From assembly GCF_009674725.1 (NCBI RefSeq), contig NZ_WKKH01000016.1, forward strand, positions 1 to 64,000: a stretch of 64,000 nt of DNA. The letters run 5' to 3'. Shown one piece after another: positions 54,289 through 63,203 of the stretch; the stretch's first letter is position 1, and each line of letters opens with the position of its first letter. Source of the DNA: Pedobacter petrophilus (GTDB taxonomy: Bacteria; Bacteroidota; Bacteroidia; Sphingobacteriales; Sphingobacteriaceae). Below the pieces are notes generated by a model that saw nothing but the letters and a program-made list of their open reading frames with translations, did no database searches and was not told the origin of the DNA. Both the position numbers and the translations under genes were made by a program.

Positions 54289-55878
54289 ATGGGAAACATT
54301 GTAGAACGTTTAACCAGTTTGGATTACATTATTGTAATCGTTTATCTCATCATCCTGATCGTGATCGGGTATCGGGCAAGCTTTTCGAAAGACAAGAACA
54401 AAGATGAAACCCTGTTCCTCGCTAACAAATCTCTCGGTTGGGCCAGCATCGGTTTTAACATGTGGGGTACCAATGTGGGGCCCTCGATGTTATTGGCGTT
54501 TGCCAGTATTGGCTATACCACGGGCATTGTAGCCGTTAATTTCGACTGGTATGCTTTTATATTTTTGTTTTTGCTTGCAATTGTTTTTGCGCCAAAATAC
54601 CTGGCCGCAAAAGTAAGCACCATGCCAGAGTTTATGGGAAACCGATATGGAGATTCTACGCAGAACATACTAGCGTGGTACGCTTTGGTGAAGATTTTAA
54701 TCTCCTGGCTGTCTTTAGGCTTATTTGCAGGTGGCTTTCTGGTGAGGCAAATTTTAGGGATTCCGATGTGGCAGTCTGTTACGGTTTTGGTCGCTTTTGC
54801 GGGTCTATTCACCTTTTTCGGCGGCTTAAAAGCCATCGCTAAAGTGAATGTTTTTCAGATGATTTTGTTAATTGCTGTTTCGCTTTCCCTTACCCTTTTA
54901 GGTTTACACAAGGTTGGCGGAATTTCTGCTTTGTATGCTAAAACACCCGGTAATTTTTGGAATTTAATTCAACCCGCCAGCGATCCAAAATATCCCTGGT
55001 ATGCAATTTTACTGGGTTATCCGGTTGCAGCTGTTGCGTTTTTCTGCACAGATCAATCAATGGTTCAATCCGTTTTAGGTGCGAAAAACTTGAAGCAGGG
55101 GCAATTGGGTGTGAGTTTTATCGGCTGGCTAAAATTGCTTTCGCTCCCCTTATTCATCGTGACAGGTATTTTATGCTACGTTTTATTTCCTGATCTTAAA
55201 GATCCAAACGAAGCCTACATGACCATGGTAACCAACCTTTTTCCGCCGGGGATGAATGGTTTAGTCATTGTGGTATTAATTGCGGTGTTGGTTGGCACGA
55301 TCGGATCTTCCTTAAATTCCTTAAGTACTGTTTTTACGATGGATGTATATGTCAAGAAAATAAATCCGCAGGCAACCAATAAACAGATTATAAATATTGG
55401 CCGATTAACGGTAGTTGCCGGATGCATTATCGCAGTCATTGTAGTGCTTGCCATCGATAATATTAAAGGATTAAACTTATTTGATGTGTTTCAATCGGTT
55501 TTAGGCTTCATCGCCCCACCACTCTCTGTGGTATTCCTGTTAACCGTGTTCTGGAAGAAAACCACCAGAAAAGCAGTAAACTTTACCTTATCTATTGGTT
55601 CCATTCTTAGTTTGGGCATCGGAATTACCTATCTGTGGATCTTGCCACCCAATGAATATACTTTCTGGCCTCACTACCTCATGTTATCTTTTTACATTTT
55701 TGCAGGCCTGCTCATCACTGCTCTTCTCATTTCAATTTTAGATCGAAGCCCAAGCTTTTACAAAATCAATGATGAACACCAGGCCAACATCGAAAAGCCA
55801 GATCGAACAGTTTGGATTTCCTGGGCAGTTCTAGCGGTCGTGATGATTGCCTTATACCTGTTCTTCAACGGACATTGA
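54289..55878 (+). CDS. Sodium:solute symporter (SSS family, second)
   Basis: 529-aa inner-membrane protein with about 14 segments. The first helix DYIIVIVYLIILIVIGYRASF, GTNVGPSMLLAFASIGYTTG, VSTMPEFMGNRYG and GTIGSSLNSLSTVFTMDVY fit SSS sugar symporters of the SGLT type. It probably imports a monosaccharide or disaccharide freed by the periplasmic enzymes. It differs clearly from the first symporter at 16916 in motif and start. Followed after ~70 bp by the short GH78. Confidence 0.9.
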   Translation: MGNIVERLTSLDYIIVIVYLIILIVIGYRASFSKDKNKDETLFLANKSLGWASIGFNMWGTNVGPSMLLAFASIGYTTGIVAVNFDWYAFIFLFLLAIVFAPKYLAAKVSTMPEFMGNRYGDSTQNILAWYALVKILISWLSLGLFAGGFLVRQILGIPMWQSVTVLVAFAGLFTFFGGLKAIAKVNVFQMILLIAVSLSLTLLGLHKVGGISALYAKTPGNFWNLIQPASDPKYPWYAILLGYPVAAVAFFCTDQSMVQSVLGAKNLKQGQLGVSFIGWLKLLSLPLFIVTGILCYVLFPDLKDPNEAYMTMVTNLFPPGMNGLVIVVLIAVLVGTIGSSLNSLSTVFTMDVYVKKINPQATNKQIINIGRLTVVAGCIIAVIVVLAIDNIKGLNLFDVFQSVLGFIAPPLSVVFLLTVFWKKTTRKAVNFTLSIGSILSLGIGITYLWILPPNEYTFWPHYLMLSFYIFAGLLITALLISILDRSPSFYKINDEHQANIEKPDRTVWISWAVLAVVMIALYLFFNGH

Positions 55879-55879
55879 G

Positions 55880-55910
55880 AAGTCTTGAGTCGGGAGCCCG
55901 AAGTCGGATG
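55880..55910. repeat. AGTCTTGAGTCGGGAGCCCGAAGTCGG short repeat
   Basis: AGTCTTGAGTCGGGAGCCCG then AAGTCGG, an imperfect dyad just after the symporter stop; dispersed-type intergenic string. No T tract follows. Confidence 0.4.
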
Positions 55911-55948
55911 ATAATAATATAAATGATGCTTTGCTTAATCTTCACCAT

Positions 55949-58123
55949 ATGAGAAACTTAAAAAAAATAATTCTGCTTTCCATCCTGAGTTGTTCAATCC
56001 TACCCGTTTTCGCGCAAAGAGCGTCTTGGATCTGGTATCCCGGCGATTTCGATATCTACATGAGTAATGTAATGCAAAACCGGAGAACCGAGCGCGGATC
56101 GTTCTTTCCTGTTTTCTGGAAGATGGATAGCCACTATGTTTTGGTAGATTTCCACAAAGAATTTACTATAAATGCGCCAGAAGAAGTTAAAATTTTTGTA
56201 CAGGGAACTTACAACGTTAAAATTGATGGGCAAGCAATTGCAGGCTTCCCTAAAACCATCCAAATCCCGGCGGGAAAGCATAAGCTGAGTCTGAAGGTTT
56301 ACAGTCAGGGAGCAGTACCGGCCATTTTTGTGCAAGGTAAAACAATTGTTTCTGATGAAACCTGGCTGACCACTTTTGAAGACAAAGAATGGATAGATCA
56401 AAGTGGAAAGGTATCTGATAAATCGGGAACAACCTTTGTTACGGCAGGTTCCTGGAATTTCACCGATCCTAACGTTTTGCCTTCAAATTTCAAATTGCCG
56501 GTAACCGCCCAATATGCTGTTAAAAAAGAAAAAGCAGGAAACGGCTATGTAGCCGACTTTGGAAAAGAGACTTTTGGCTTTGTTAAAATACATGGCTTAA
56601 AAGGGAAAGGAAAGCTGGGGATGTACTATGGCGAATCAAAGGAAGAGGCACTCTCCAAAGAAAAGTGCGAAACGCTCGATTACCTTGACGTTGATCTTGC
56701 CGCGAAGAGAGACTCTGTTATGCCACTCTCCAAAGCATTTCGTTATGTGAATTTTCAAGCAGAAAATGGGGTTACGGCAGATTCGATTTCCATGCTTTAC
56801 GAATATGCACCGGTAACAGAGAGAGGGAGTTTTAAGTCATCTGATCAGGAATTAAATAAAATTTATGATGTGGCGAAATACACTTTTCATTTAAACACCC
56901 GCGAGTTTTTTATTGATGGCATTAAGCGCGATCGCTGGGTATGGAGCGGTGATGCTTACCAAAGCTATCTAATGAATTACTATTCTTTTTTCGATGCGCC
57001 AACTGTAAAAAGAACGCTGCTGGCCCAACGCGGAAAAGATCCGGTTACGGCACACATCAATACCATTATGGATTACTCTTTTTATTGGTTCCTGGGAATT
57101 TACGACTACTATAAATTCACCGGAGATAAGAAGTTTGTACAAGACATCTATCCAAGAATGCAATCACTCATGACCTATATAGATGGCCGAAAAAATAAAA
57201 ATGGGTTATTAGAATGGATGCCGGGCGATTGGATTTTCATCGATTGGGCCGATAAATTAAGCAAAGATGGGGAAGTCAGTTTTGAGCAATTGCTTTACGC
57301 CCGAAGTTTAGAAACCATGGCTTTATGTGCCAAATTAGCGAACGACACTACGAATGCAGTGAAATATGAAAAAGAGGCAAAATCACTTAAAGCCAAAATT
57401 TTCGAATTATACTGGAACGAAACTAAAAGTGCACTGGTTCACAGCAGAGTTGGAAATCAACCTACTGCCAATGTTACCCGTTACGCAAACATGTTTGGAA
57501 TTTTCTTCGACTATTTCACGCCTGAACAAAAACTGGCTGTGAAAGAACATGTATTATTGAATGATAAAATTGCGAAAATCACCACCCCATACATGCGTTT
57601 TTATGAGCTGGAGGCACTGTGTGCACTGGGTGAGCAGTCATACGTACTTAAAGAGATGAAAAATTATTGGGGCGGCATGCTTAAACTTGGCGCCACATCG
57701 TTCTGGGAAGAATATAATCCTGATAAGAAAGGAGTGGAGCACCTGGAAATGTATGGCAGGCCATTTGGAAAAAGCCTGTGCCATGCCTGGGGTGCCAGCC
57801 CTATTTATCTTTTAGGAAAATACTACTTAGGCGTTAGTCCTGATGCTCCAGGTTATGAAACCTATACCATTCAACCCAATTTAGGCGGTTTGGAATGGAT
57901 GGAAGGTAAGGTTCCAACAGCAGATGGTGATATTTCTGTCTACATGAATAAAAACGAAATTAAAATAAACTCCGCCGTGGGCACTGGGCAATTAAGAATA
58001 AAAAGCAGAACAAAGCCGGTAGTTAAAGGAGCGGCAGTTAAATCTGTTGCTAAAGATTTATATCAGGTAACCATCAGGAAACATAAGAATTATATCATAA
58101 AATATAGCCCTCCAGCCCCGTAA
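55949..58123 (+). CDS. Secreted short GH78-type alpha-L-rhamnosidase
   Basis: 724 aa from the ATG at 55949 (a TTG at 55931 is less likely); signal peptide ending VFAQR. One N-terminal jelly roll (WIWYPGDFDIYMSNVMQNRR, YVLVDFHKEFTI), then AP/VTERGSFKSSDQELNKIY and an (alpha/alpha)6 barrel. The active-site string is IKRDRWVWSGD at 325-335, close to the Bacteroidota short-GH78 type rather than CPQR..ER. C-terminal DGDISVYMNKNEIK closes a sandwich. Likely releases rhamnose from a different linkage than the other two. The stop codon lies in a GC-rich repeat (SPPAP then stop), so the natural C-terminus may have been altered. Confidence 0.88.
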   Translation: MRNLKKIILLSILSCSILPVFAQRASWIWYPGDFDIYMSNVMQNRRTERGSFFPVFWKMDSHYVLVDFHKEFTINAPEEVKIFVQGTYNVKIDGQAIAGFPKTIQIPAGKHKLSLKVYSQGAVPAIFVQGKTIVSDETWLTTFEDKEWIDQSGKVSDKSGTTFVTAGSWNFTDPNVLPSNFKLPVTAQYAVKKEKAGNGYVADFGKETFGFVKIHGLKGKGKLGMYYGESKEEALSKEKCETLDYLDVDLAAKRDSVMPLSKAFRYVNFQAENGVTADSISMLYEYAPVTERGSFKSSDQELNKIYDVAKYTFHLNTREFFIDGIKRDRWVWSGDAYQSYLMNYYSFFDAPTVKRTLLAQRGKDPVTAHINTIMDYSFYWFLGIYDYYKFTGDKKFVQDIYPRMQSLMTYIDGRKNKNGLLEWMPGDWIFIDWADKLSKDGEVSFEQLLYARSLETMALCAKLANDTTNAVKYEKEAKSLKAKIFELYWNETKSALVHSRVGNQPTANVTRYANMFGIFFDYFTPEQKLAVKEHVLLNDKIAKITTPYMRFYELEALCALGEQSYVLKEMKNYWGGMLKLGATSFWEEYNPDKKGVEHLEMYGRPFGKSLCHAWGASPIYLLGKYYLGVSPDAPGYETYTIQPNLGGLEWMEGKVPTADGDISVYMNKNEIKINSAVGTGQLRIKSRTKPVVKGAAVKSVAKDLYQVTIRKHKNYIIKYSPPAP

Positions 58124-58297
58124 AGGGGAGCTAAAGGCATGGTGGCAATAGCGGGTGGAAATTACGATAGGTATAGAGCGAAAAGTCTATAATCTATAGA
58201 ATTCGAAAATTCAAAGCGCCCCTCTAAGTGGTTGAAGGGTATTGCGTTCGCATAACCTATAGAAAGTCAAAAGCCCCCTTCAGAGGGTTGGGGGTTA
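58105..58297. repeat. Convergent-end cluster of CCCC/GGGG hairpin repeats
   Basis: TAGCCCTCCAGCCCCGTAAA then GGGGAGCTAAAGGC (58105-58138), GCGCCCCTCTAAGTGG then TTGAAGGG (58216-58239), and AGCCCCCTTCAGAGGGTTGG then GGGTTAAAC (58272-58299). Both convergent genes end in the cluster: the TAA of GH78 (58121-58123) and the stop of IclR (58295-58297) lie inside repeat copies. Possibly bidirectional terminators. Confidence 0.75.
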
Positions 58298-59068
58298 AAC
58301 GCCAATCCGCTGTTCAATCTTCTTCACGCACTTGTACGCTTCTGCAAGGATTACTTCGTTTTCCATGGCTTTATCTGCATTTAGGGCATTTAACATGGAA
58401 ATGGTTAAACAAGCGATTACTCCGTTACTCCCGGCAAGACCAACCGGAACGGATATGTCGGTTACACCGGAAACAGAATCGCTGTTTTTTACGTAAGAGC
58501 CACTTTGTTGAATATCATTCAATGAGCTGAGAAAATCTTCTTGTTGAGGCTTTGCATACTTTTTATAAATCGAATTGTTTTTTAATGTGGTATTCCGTTC
58601 GCTTTCTGGCATGTAGGCCAGTAAAACCTTCCCGGAAGCCGTGAGCGGGAGCGGGAACAAGTTGCCTTCCTCTATCGAAAGTGCAATCGGCCCCGGACTT
58701 TTTGCATGGATAATCACCATTACCTGGTTCATGTATAAAATACTTAAGTGGCACGACTGGCGGATGGCGTTTGCCAACTCTTCCAACGGAAACTGCGCAG
58801 CTTTACGAAGCTCATCAATAGGAGAGTGGCGGTGAGAAAGATAAAACAGCTTCAGCGATAAACGATATTTCCCGGAAACTTCATCACGCAGAATATAACC
58901 ACGACTCTCCAGGCTCATTAACATCCGATAAATTTCGTTTGGCGTTTTCTCAATGCCTACTGCAATTTCTGTCTGGGAAAGTGGGATAGATTGCGCTGAT
59001 AAATATTCCAATATATCAAGCCCCTTATCCAGGGCTGGTGCCTGATACTTCGATTCTTTTTCGTTCAT
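58295..59068 (-). CDS. IclR family transcriptional regulator
   Basis: 257 aa. N-terminal winged helix (ALDKGLDILEYLSAQSIPLS, TEIAVGIEKTPNEIYRMLMSL, RGYILRDEVSGKYRLSLKLF) and a C-terminal GAF-like effector domain (PLTASGKVLLAYMPESERNT, VTDISVPVGLAGSNGVIACL). IclR proteins often sense acidic or aromatic small molecules; in PULs a sugar acid such as KDG is a good candidate. It is divergent from the GH78 gene at 59351 and next to a 10-bp inverted repeat in the shared control region. Confidence 0.93.
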   Translation of the reverse strand: MNEKESKYQAPALDKGLDILEYLSAQSIPLSQTEIAVGIEKTPNEIYRMLMSLESRGYILRDEVSGKYRLSLKLFYLSHRHSPIDELRKAAQFPLEELANAIRQSCHLSILYMNQVMVIIHAKSPGPIALSIEEGNLFPLPLTASGKVLLAYMPESERNTTLKNNSIYKKYAKPQQEDFLSSLNDIQQSGSYVKNSDSVSGVTDISVPVGLAGSNGVIACLTISMLNALNADKAMENEVILAEAYKCVKKIEQRIGV

Positions 59069-59112
59069 ACGGGTCTAAATTTGGCTGTAGCAGTTTTTTT
59101 ACAATTCCAAAC

Positions 59113-59154
59113 ATACAAAATGCATTCATATTTATCGCTTACAACATTTTGTAT
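59113..59154. promoter_or_regulatory. Perfect 10-bp inverted repeat, candidate IclR operator
   Basis: ATACAAAATG (59113-59122) and CATTTTGTAT (59145-59154), exact reverse complements, 22-bp spacer, 45 bp upstream of the IclR start codon. The divergent IclR-GH78 region is the usual place for an IclR operator. Confidence 0.5.
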
Positions 59155-59193
59155 TAATTTAAATACGAAGATATGTTTTCATATTTAAAAAAA

Positions 59194-59210
59194 ACATTTA
59201 TATTTGAATT
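59194..59210 (+). promoter_or_regulatory. Promoter-like box ACATTTATATTTGAATT before GH78
   Basis: It includes TATATTTG (59199-59206), an exact TAnnTTTG -7 match, and resembles the susC/PL1 shared box (ACATTTATATATGAAT). No clear -33 element is seen at 19-21 bp. The GH78 start is about 145 bp downstream. Confidence 0.45.
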
Positions 59211-59350
59211 GATGCTCAGCGGAAATGCAGATTCATTTCATCATGATGGAAACTGATTCTTTTTCTGCTTCAAGGTATCAATAACCATTTATAAACCCAA
59301 ATTATTATTGCTTTGCGTGAAATTGGTAACGCGGAGTTAAACATAAAAAA

Positions 59351-62116
59351 ATGAGCAGAATTTTATTTTTTTCCTGGCTATTTTCGATCAGCATTTCGCT
59401 GTCTGCGCAAGATATTCAGGTTGCTCAATTATCCTGTGCTTACTTAAATAATCCCATTGGAATAGACACCAGTACTCCGGGTTTAAGTTGGAAATTGCAG
59501 TCTAAACAACACAATGTTACGCAAACGGCCTATCAGGTTTTGGTTGCCAGCAGCTTCGGCAACTTGAATAAAAATATCGGTAATGTATGGGATACCAAAA
59601 AAGTAGCATCAAATCAATCCATTCAGGTTCATTACAAAGGCTCCAGACTCGTTTCAACACAGAAATATTATTGGAAAGTACGCGTTTGGGATCATTATGG
59701 CAAAAGTTCCGGCTGGAGTAAACCCGCTTTTTTCCAAATGGGATTACTGAACAGCACCGACTGGAAAGACGCAAAATGGATAGCCTATGAAAAGTTAGCC
59801 GATTCAAATGTCAATGTGCTGCCAACAGATGGGAAGAAAGATAAAAACAATGCAAACAATGTCTTGCCTATGATTCGAAAGGAGTTTAGAGTGGCAAAGC
59901 CGATTAAAAACGCAACAATTTTTATTTCGGGCCTCGGCCATTTTGAATTAAGCTTAAACGGAGCCAAAGTTGGAGATGATTTTCTTGCCCCCGGCTGGAC
60001 AAAATATGATAAAGAAGCATTGTACGTTACCTATGATATCACCAATCAGTTAAAAAAAGGAGCAAATGCGATTGGCGTAATGCTGGGAAATGGTTTTTAT
60101 TACGTGCCTCCCGTTAAGGGCAGGTACAGAAAGTTGAAGTCGGCATTTGGGTACCCAAAAATGATTTGCCGCCTGAAAATTGAATATACAGATGGAACGT
60201 TTGCCAATCTCGTCAGCAACGAAAGCTGGAAAACAGCCCCATCGCCTGTTATCTTCTCCAGTATTTACGGCGGAGAAGATTACGACGCAAATCTCGAACA
60301 GAAAGGCTGGAATGCCGCCGGATTTAACGATAGAAGCTGGAAATCATCACTCCTTGTTGATGGTCCGGAATTAAACGCACAGCAAGAAGCACCAGTAAAA
60401 GTTTTCGAAACTTTTAACGCTAAAAGTATCCTTCCTACACGAAATAAGGAGTGGGTTTATGATCTGGGACAAAATGCTTCTGCAATTATAGAATTGAAGG
60501 TTCGTGGTAAAAAAGGAGATACCATTCGCATTACACCTGCAGAGTTATTGAAGGAAGATGGAACGGTAACTCAGAAAAATACCGGCGGGCCATCGTATTT
60601 CACTTACATCCTCAAGGGCAATGGAGTGGAAACCTGGCGTCCAAGATTCTTCTATACCGGCTTCCGCTACCTTCAGGTTAAAGGCGGTGTTCCGGCAGGT
60701 AAAGAACACTCATTGCAACAACCGGTTATCGAAGATTTAAGGGGATTGCACATCCGTAATGCCGCGGAAACGGTTGGATCGTTCCGGTCGTCTAATGAAT
60801 TGTTTAACAAGACATTTACTTTAATTGATTGGTCGATCAAAAGTAATATGATGAGTGTCTTTACCGATTGTCCGCAACGGGAAAAGCTTGGCTGGCTGGA
60901 GCAATTGCATTTGATGGGAAAATCGGTAAATTACAACTATGCCACGGCACCTTTGTTTAGAAAGGCCATGGAAGATATGCGCAATTCACAACTTGCCAAC
61001 GGCCTTGTACCCGAAATTGCGCCTGAATATGTAAAATTTGAATGGGGTGGAGATATGTTCCGCGATTCGCCGGAGTGGGGAAGCAGTTGCATTTTAGTGC
61101 CCTGGGATCTATACAAATACTATGGTGATCTGCAAGCGTTAACAGACTATTACCCCGTAATGCAGCGCTATATCAAATATTTAGAATCAAAAGCGAATCA
61201 ACATATTTTATCTCAGGGTTTGGGCGATTGGTACGATTTAGGTCCGAAGCCACCTGGTGTTTCGCAGCTCACGCCAATGGGCATTACGGCGACAGCTATT
61301 TATCATTACGATTTAAAAATTCTTGAAAAAATAGCCGCTTTATTAGGCAAGAAAGAAGATGTTCTGGCTTATTCAAAACTTGCTGCCAAAGTTAGAAAGG
61401 CATTTAATGCCAGGTTTTTTAATGCTGAAACGAAGCAATATGGGTCTGGTAGTCAGGCGGCGAATGCAGTGGCCGTTTACATGGAATTGGTTGATGAAAA
61501 AGATAAGCAAGCCGTAGTTGAAAATTTGGTAAAGGATATTCAAAGTCATAATAACGGATTAACAGCTGGCGATATTGGTTATCGTTATGTATTACGCGTG
61601 CTGGAAGATGCCGGCAGATCGGATGTAATTTTCGATATGAATAGTCGCTCGGATGTTCCGGGTTACGGGATGCAGATTGCCAAGGGAGCAACGGCTTTAA
61701 CCGAAAGCTGGGCGGCTTTACCAACGGTTTCAAATAATCATTTTATGCTGGGGCATCTAATGGAATGGTTTTACAGCGGTGTGGGTGGCATCCGTCAGGA
61801 TGAAAATTCAGTAGCATTTAATAAAATCAGAATCGAACCTCATGTAGTTGGTGATTTGACTTCGGCTGATGTGAGTTACGATTCTCCATATGGAAAGATT
61901 TCATCTAAATGGCAAAAAATGGATAAAAGTTTCCTGCTTGAAGTTCATATCCCTGTTAATACTACCGCAGATATTTATTTTCCTTCAAAATTGAAACAGA
62001 CTATCACAGATGAAATTAACCCTAGAATAAGCGGCTTAAAAATTGAAAACGGAAAAGCCAAAATCACAGTTGGTTCAGGGCATTATAAATTTAAGAGTAC
62101 AGATGAAGAGATGTAA
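59351..62116 (+). CDS. Secreted GH78 alpha-L-rhamnosidase (second full-length)
   Basis: 921 aa with a signal peptide ending SLSAQ. Domain order as for the gene at 43311: NPIGIDTSTPGLSWKL, YWKVRVWDHYGKSSGWS, GLGHFELSLNGAKVGDDFLAP, then barrel. The active-site region is DCPQREKLGWLEQ (506-518): it keeps D and E but has EQ in place of the final GD of the standard motif, marking a different GH78 subtype. C-terminal sandwich with DVSYDSPYGKISSKW. It probably cleaves another rhamnose linkage. Overlaps the next gene by 14 bp. Confidence 0.92.
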   Translation: MSRILFFSWLFSISISLSAQDIQVAQLSCAYLNNPIGIDTSTPGLSWKLQSKQHNVTQTAYQVLVASSFGNLNKNIGNVWDTKKVASNQSIQVHYKGSRLVSTQKYYWKVRVWDHYGKSSGWSKPAFFQMGLLNSTDWKDAKWIAYEKLADSNVNVLPTDGKKDKNNANNVLPMIRKEFRVAKPIKNATIFISGLGHFELSLNGAKVGDDFLAPGWTKYDKEALYVTYDITNQLKKGANAIGVMLGNGFYYVPPVKGRYRKLKSAFGYPKMICRLKIEYTDGTFANLVSNESWKTAPSPVIFSSIYGGEDYDANLEQKGWNAAGFNDRSWKSSLLVDGPELNAQQEAPVKVFETFNAKSILPTRNKEWVYDLGQNASAIIELKVRGKKGDTIRITPAELLKEDGTVTQKNTGGPSYFTYILKGNGVETWRPRFFYTGFRYLQVKGGVPAGKEHSLQQPVIEDLRGLHIRNAAETVGSFRSSNELFNKTFTLIDWSIKSNMMSVFTDCPQREKLGWLEQLHLMGKSVNYNYATAPLFRKAMEDMRNSQLANGLVPEIAPEYVKFEWGGDMFRDSPEWGSSCILVPWDLYKYYGDLQALTDYYPVMQRYIKYLESKANQHILSQGLGDWYDLGPKPPGVSQLTPMGITATAIYHYDLKILEKIAALLGKKEDVLAYSKLAAKVRKAFNARFFNAETKQYGSGSQAANAVAVYMELVDEKDKQAVVENLVKDIQSHNNGLTAGDIGYRYVLRVLEDAGRSDVIFDMNSRSDVPGYGMQIAKGATALTESWAALPTVSNNHFMLGHLMEWFYSGVGGIRQDENSVAFNKIRIEPHVVGDLTSADVSYDSPYGKISSKWQKMDKSFLLEVHIPVNTTADIYFPSKLKQTITDEINPRISGLKIENGKAKITVGSGHYKFKSTDEEM

Positions 62117-63197
62117 AATTATTTTATTTCTAGTTTTTTGTGCATCTGTTTTATATGCTCAGAATACAGTTTCTCAGGCAGAAATGGAAAAGATTTATCA
62201 GGAAATCAAAACGCCTTTTAAATATGGTCTGGTGATGGTTCCAGGTGATAAAGACCATAAAATGGATTGCCCGACTATTTTCAGAAAAGGCAAAGACTGG
62301 TACATGACTTACCTGATTTTTAGTGGTAGAGGTTACGAGACCTGGATGGCGAAAAGCAAGGATTTACTGCATTGGGAAAACCTGGGCAAAATAATGTCAT
62401 TTGGCCATGCAGGCAATTGGGATGATAATCAAAAAGCCGGCTACAATGCATTGCTGGACACGAAATGGGGAGGAAGTTACGGTGTGAGCCAGTTTGATGG
62501 CAAATATTGGATGTCATATTTCGGCGGTAAGGAAAAGGGTTACGAAGTAGAGCCGTTATCAATTGGAATGGCCTACGCCCGTAAACATCCATCAATTGTT
62601 CAGGAATGGAACCGTTTGGAAAAGCCGGTATTAAGTTCTTCAGATGCTGATGTGCGCTGGTGGGAAAATAGAAACAAGCTTTTTAAAAGCACAGTAATTG
62701 AAGATAAAAAGAAACTAACAGGTCACCGTTTCGTGATGTATTACAATGCCGTTGGCGATTCGCTAATGAACAATAAGAAAACCAGATGGTATGAAAGAAT
62801 CGGGATGGCGGTTTCTGACAATATGATTAATTGGAAGCGTTTTCAAAAAGATCCCGTTGTACATCATCCTGTGGGCATTACCGGCGATGCCGTTATTCAG
62901 CAGATGGGAAGCAATTACGTAATGTTTTATTTTGGTGCCTTCTGGCAGGAGAGAAAAGGATCATTTAATCGCTTTGCAGTGTCGAAAGATTTAGTAAACT
63001 GGACGGATTGGACAGGTGATAATTTAATTGAATCATCTGAAAAGTACGATGAACTATACGCACATAAATCGTTCGTTATGAAACATAAAGGCATAGTTTA
63101 TCACTTTTATTGCGCGGTAAACAAATTAGATCAACGCGGAATTGCCGTCGCCACATCGAAAGATTTAGGAAAAAGTAAGGTAGATTTTGTTCAATAA
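62103..63197 (+). CDS. Secreted five-bladed propeller glycosidase (GH43/GH117 superfamily)
   Basis: 364 aa from the ATG at 62103; an earlier in-frame ATG at 62043 adds residues without a signal and overlaps GH78 more. Signal peptide MKRCKIILFLVFCASVLYAQ. Propeller: MDCPTIFRKGKDWYMTYLIF, KSKDLLHWENLG, YGVSQFDGKYWMSYFGG, AVSKDLVNWTDWTG and YHFYCAVNKLDQRGIAV. The MDCPTI and KDL.NW themes point to the GH43/117/32 clan, but no subfamily is clear. Located between a GH78 and a GH2; probably removes a terminal sugar before them. Confidence 0.65.
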   Translation: MKRCKIILFLVFCASVLYAQNTVSQAEMEKIYQEIKTPFKYGLVMVPGDKDHKMDCPTIFRKGKDWYMTYLIFSGRGYETWMAKSKDLLHWENLGKIMSFGHAGNWDDNQKAGYNALLDTKWGGSYGVSQFDGKYWMSYFGGKEKGYEVEPLSIGMAYARKHPSIVQEWNRLEKPVLSSSDADVRWWENRNKLFKSTVIEDKKKLTGHRFVMYYNAVGDSLMNNKKTRWYERIGMAVSDNMINWKRFQKDPVVHHPVGITGDAVIQQMGSNYVMFYFGAFWQERKGSFNRFAVSKDLVNWTDWTGDNLIESSEKYDELYAHKSFVMKHKGIVYHFYCAVNKLDQRGIAVATSKDLGKSKVDFVQ

Positions 63198-63203
63198 TTA
63201 GCA

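Noticed and set aside
56000..56401. 133-aa minus-strand ORF
   Set aside because: Antisense within the short GH78 gene; no start context or recognisable motif.
58228..58530. 100-aa plus-strand ORF
   Set aside because: Overlaps the IclR gene in antisense and starts in repeat sequence; not supported.
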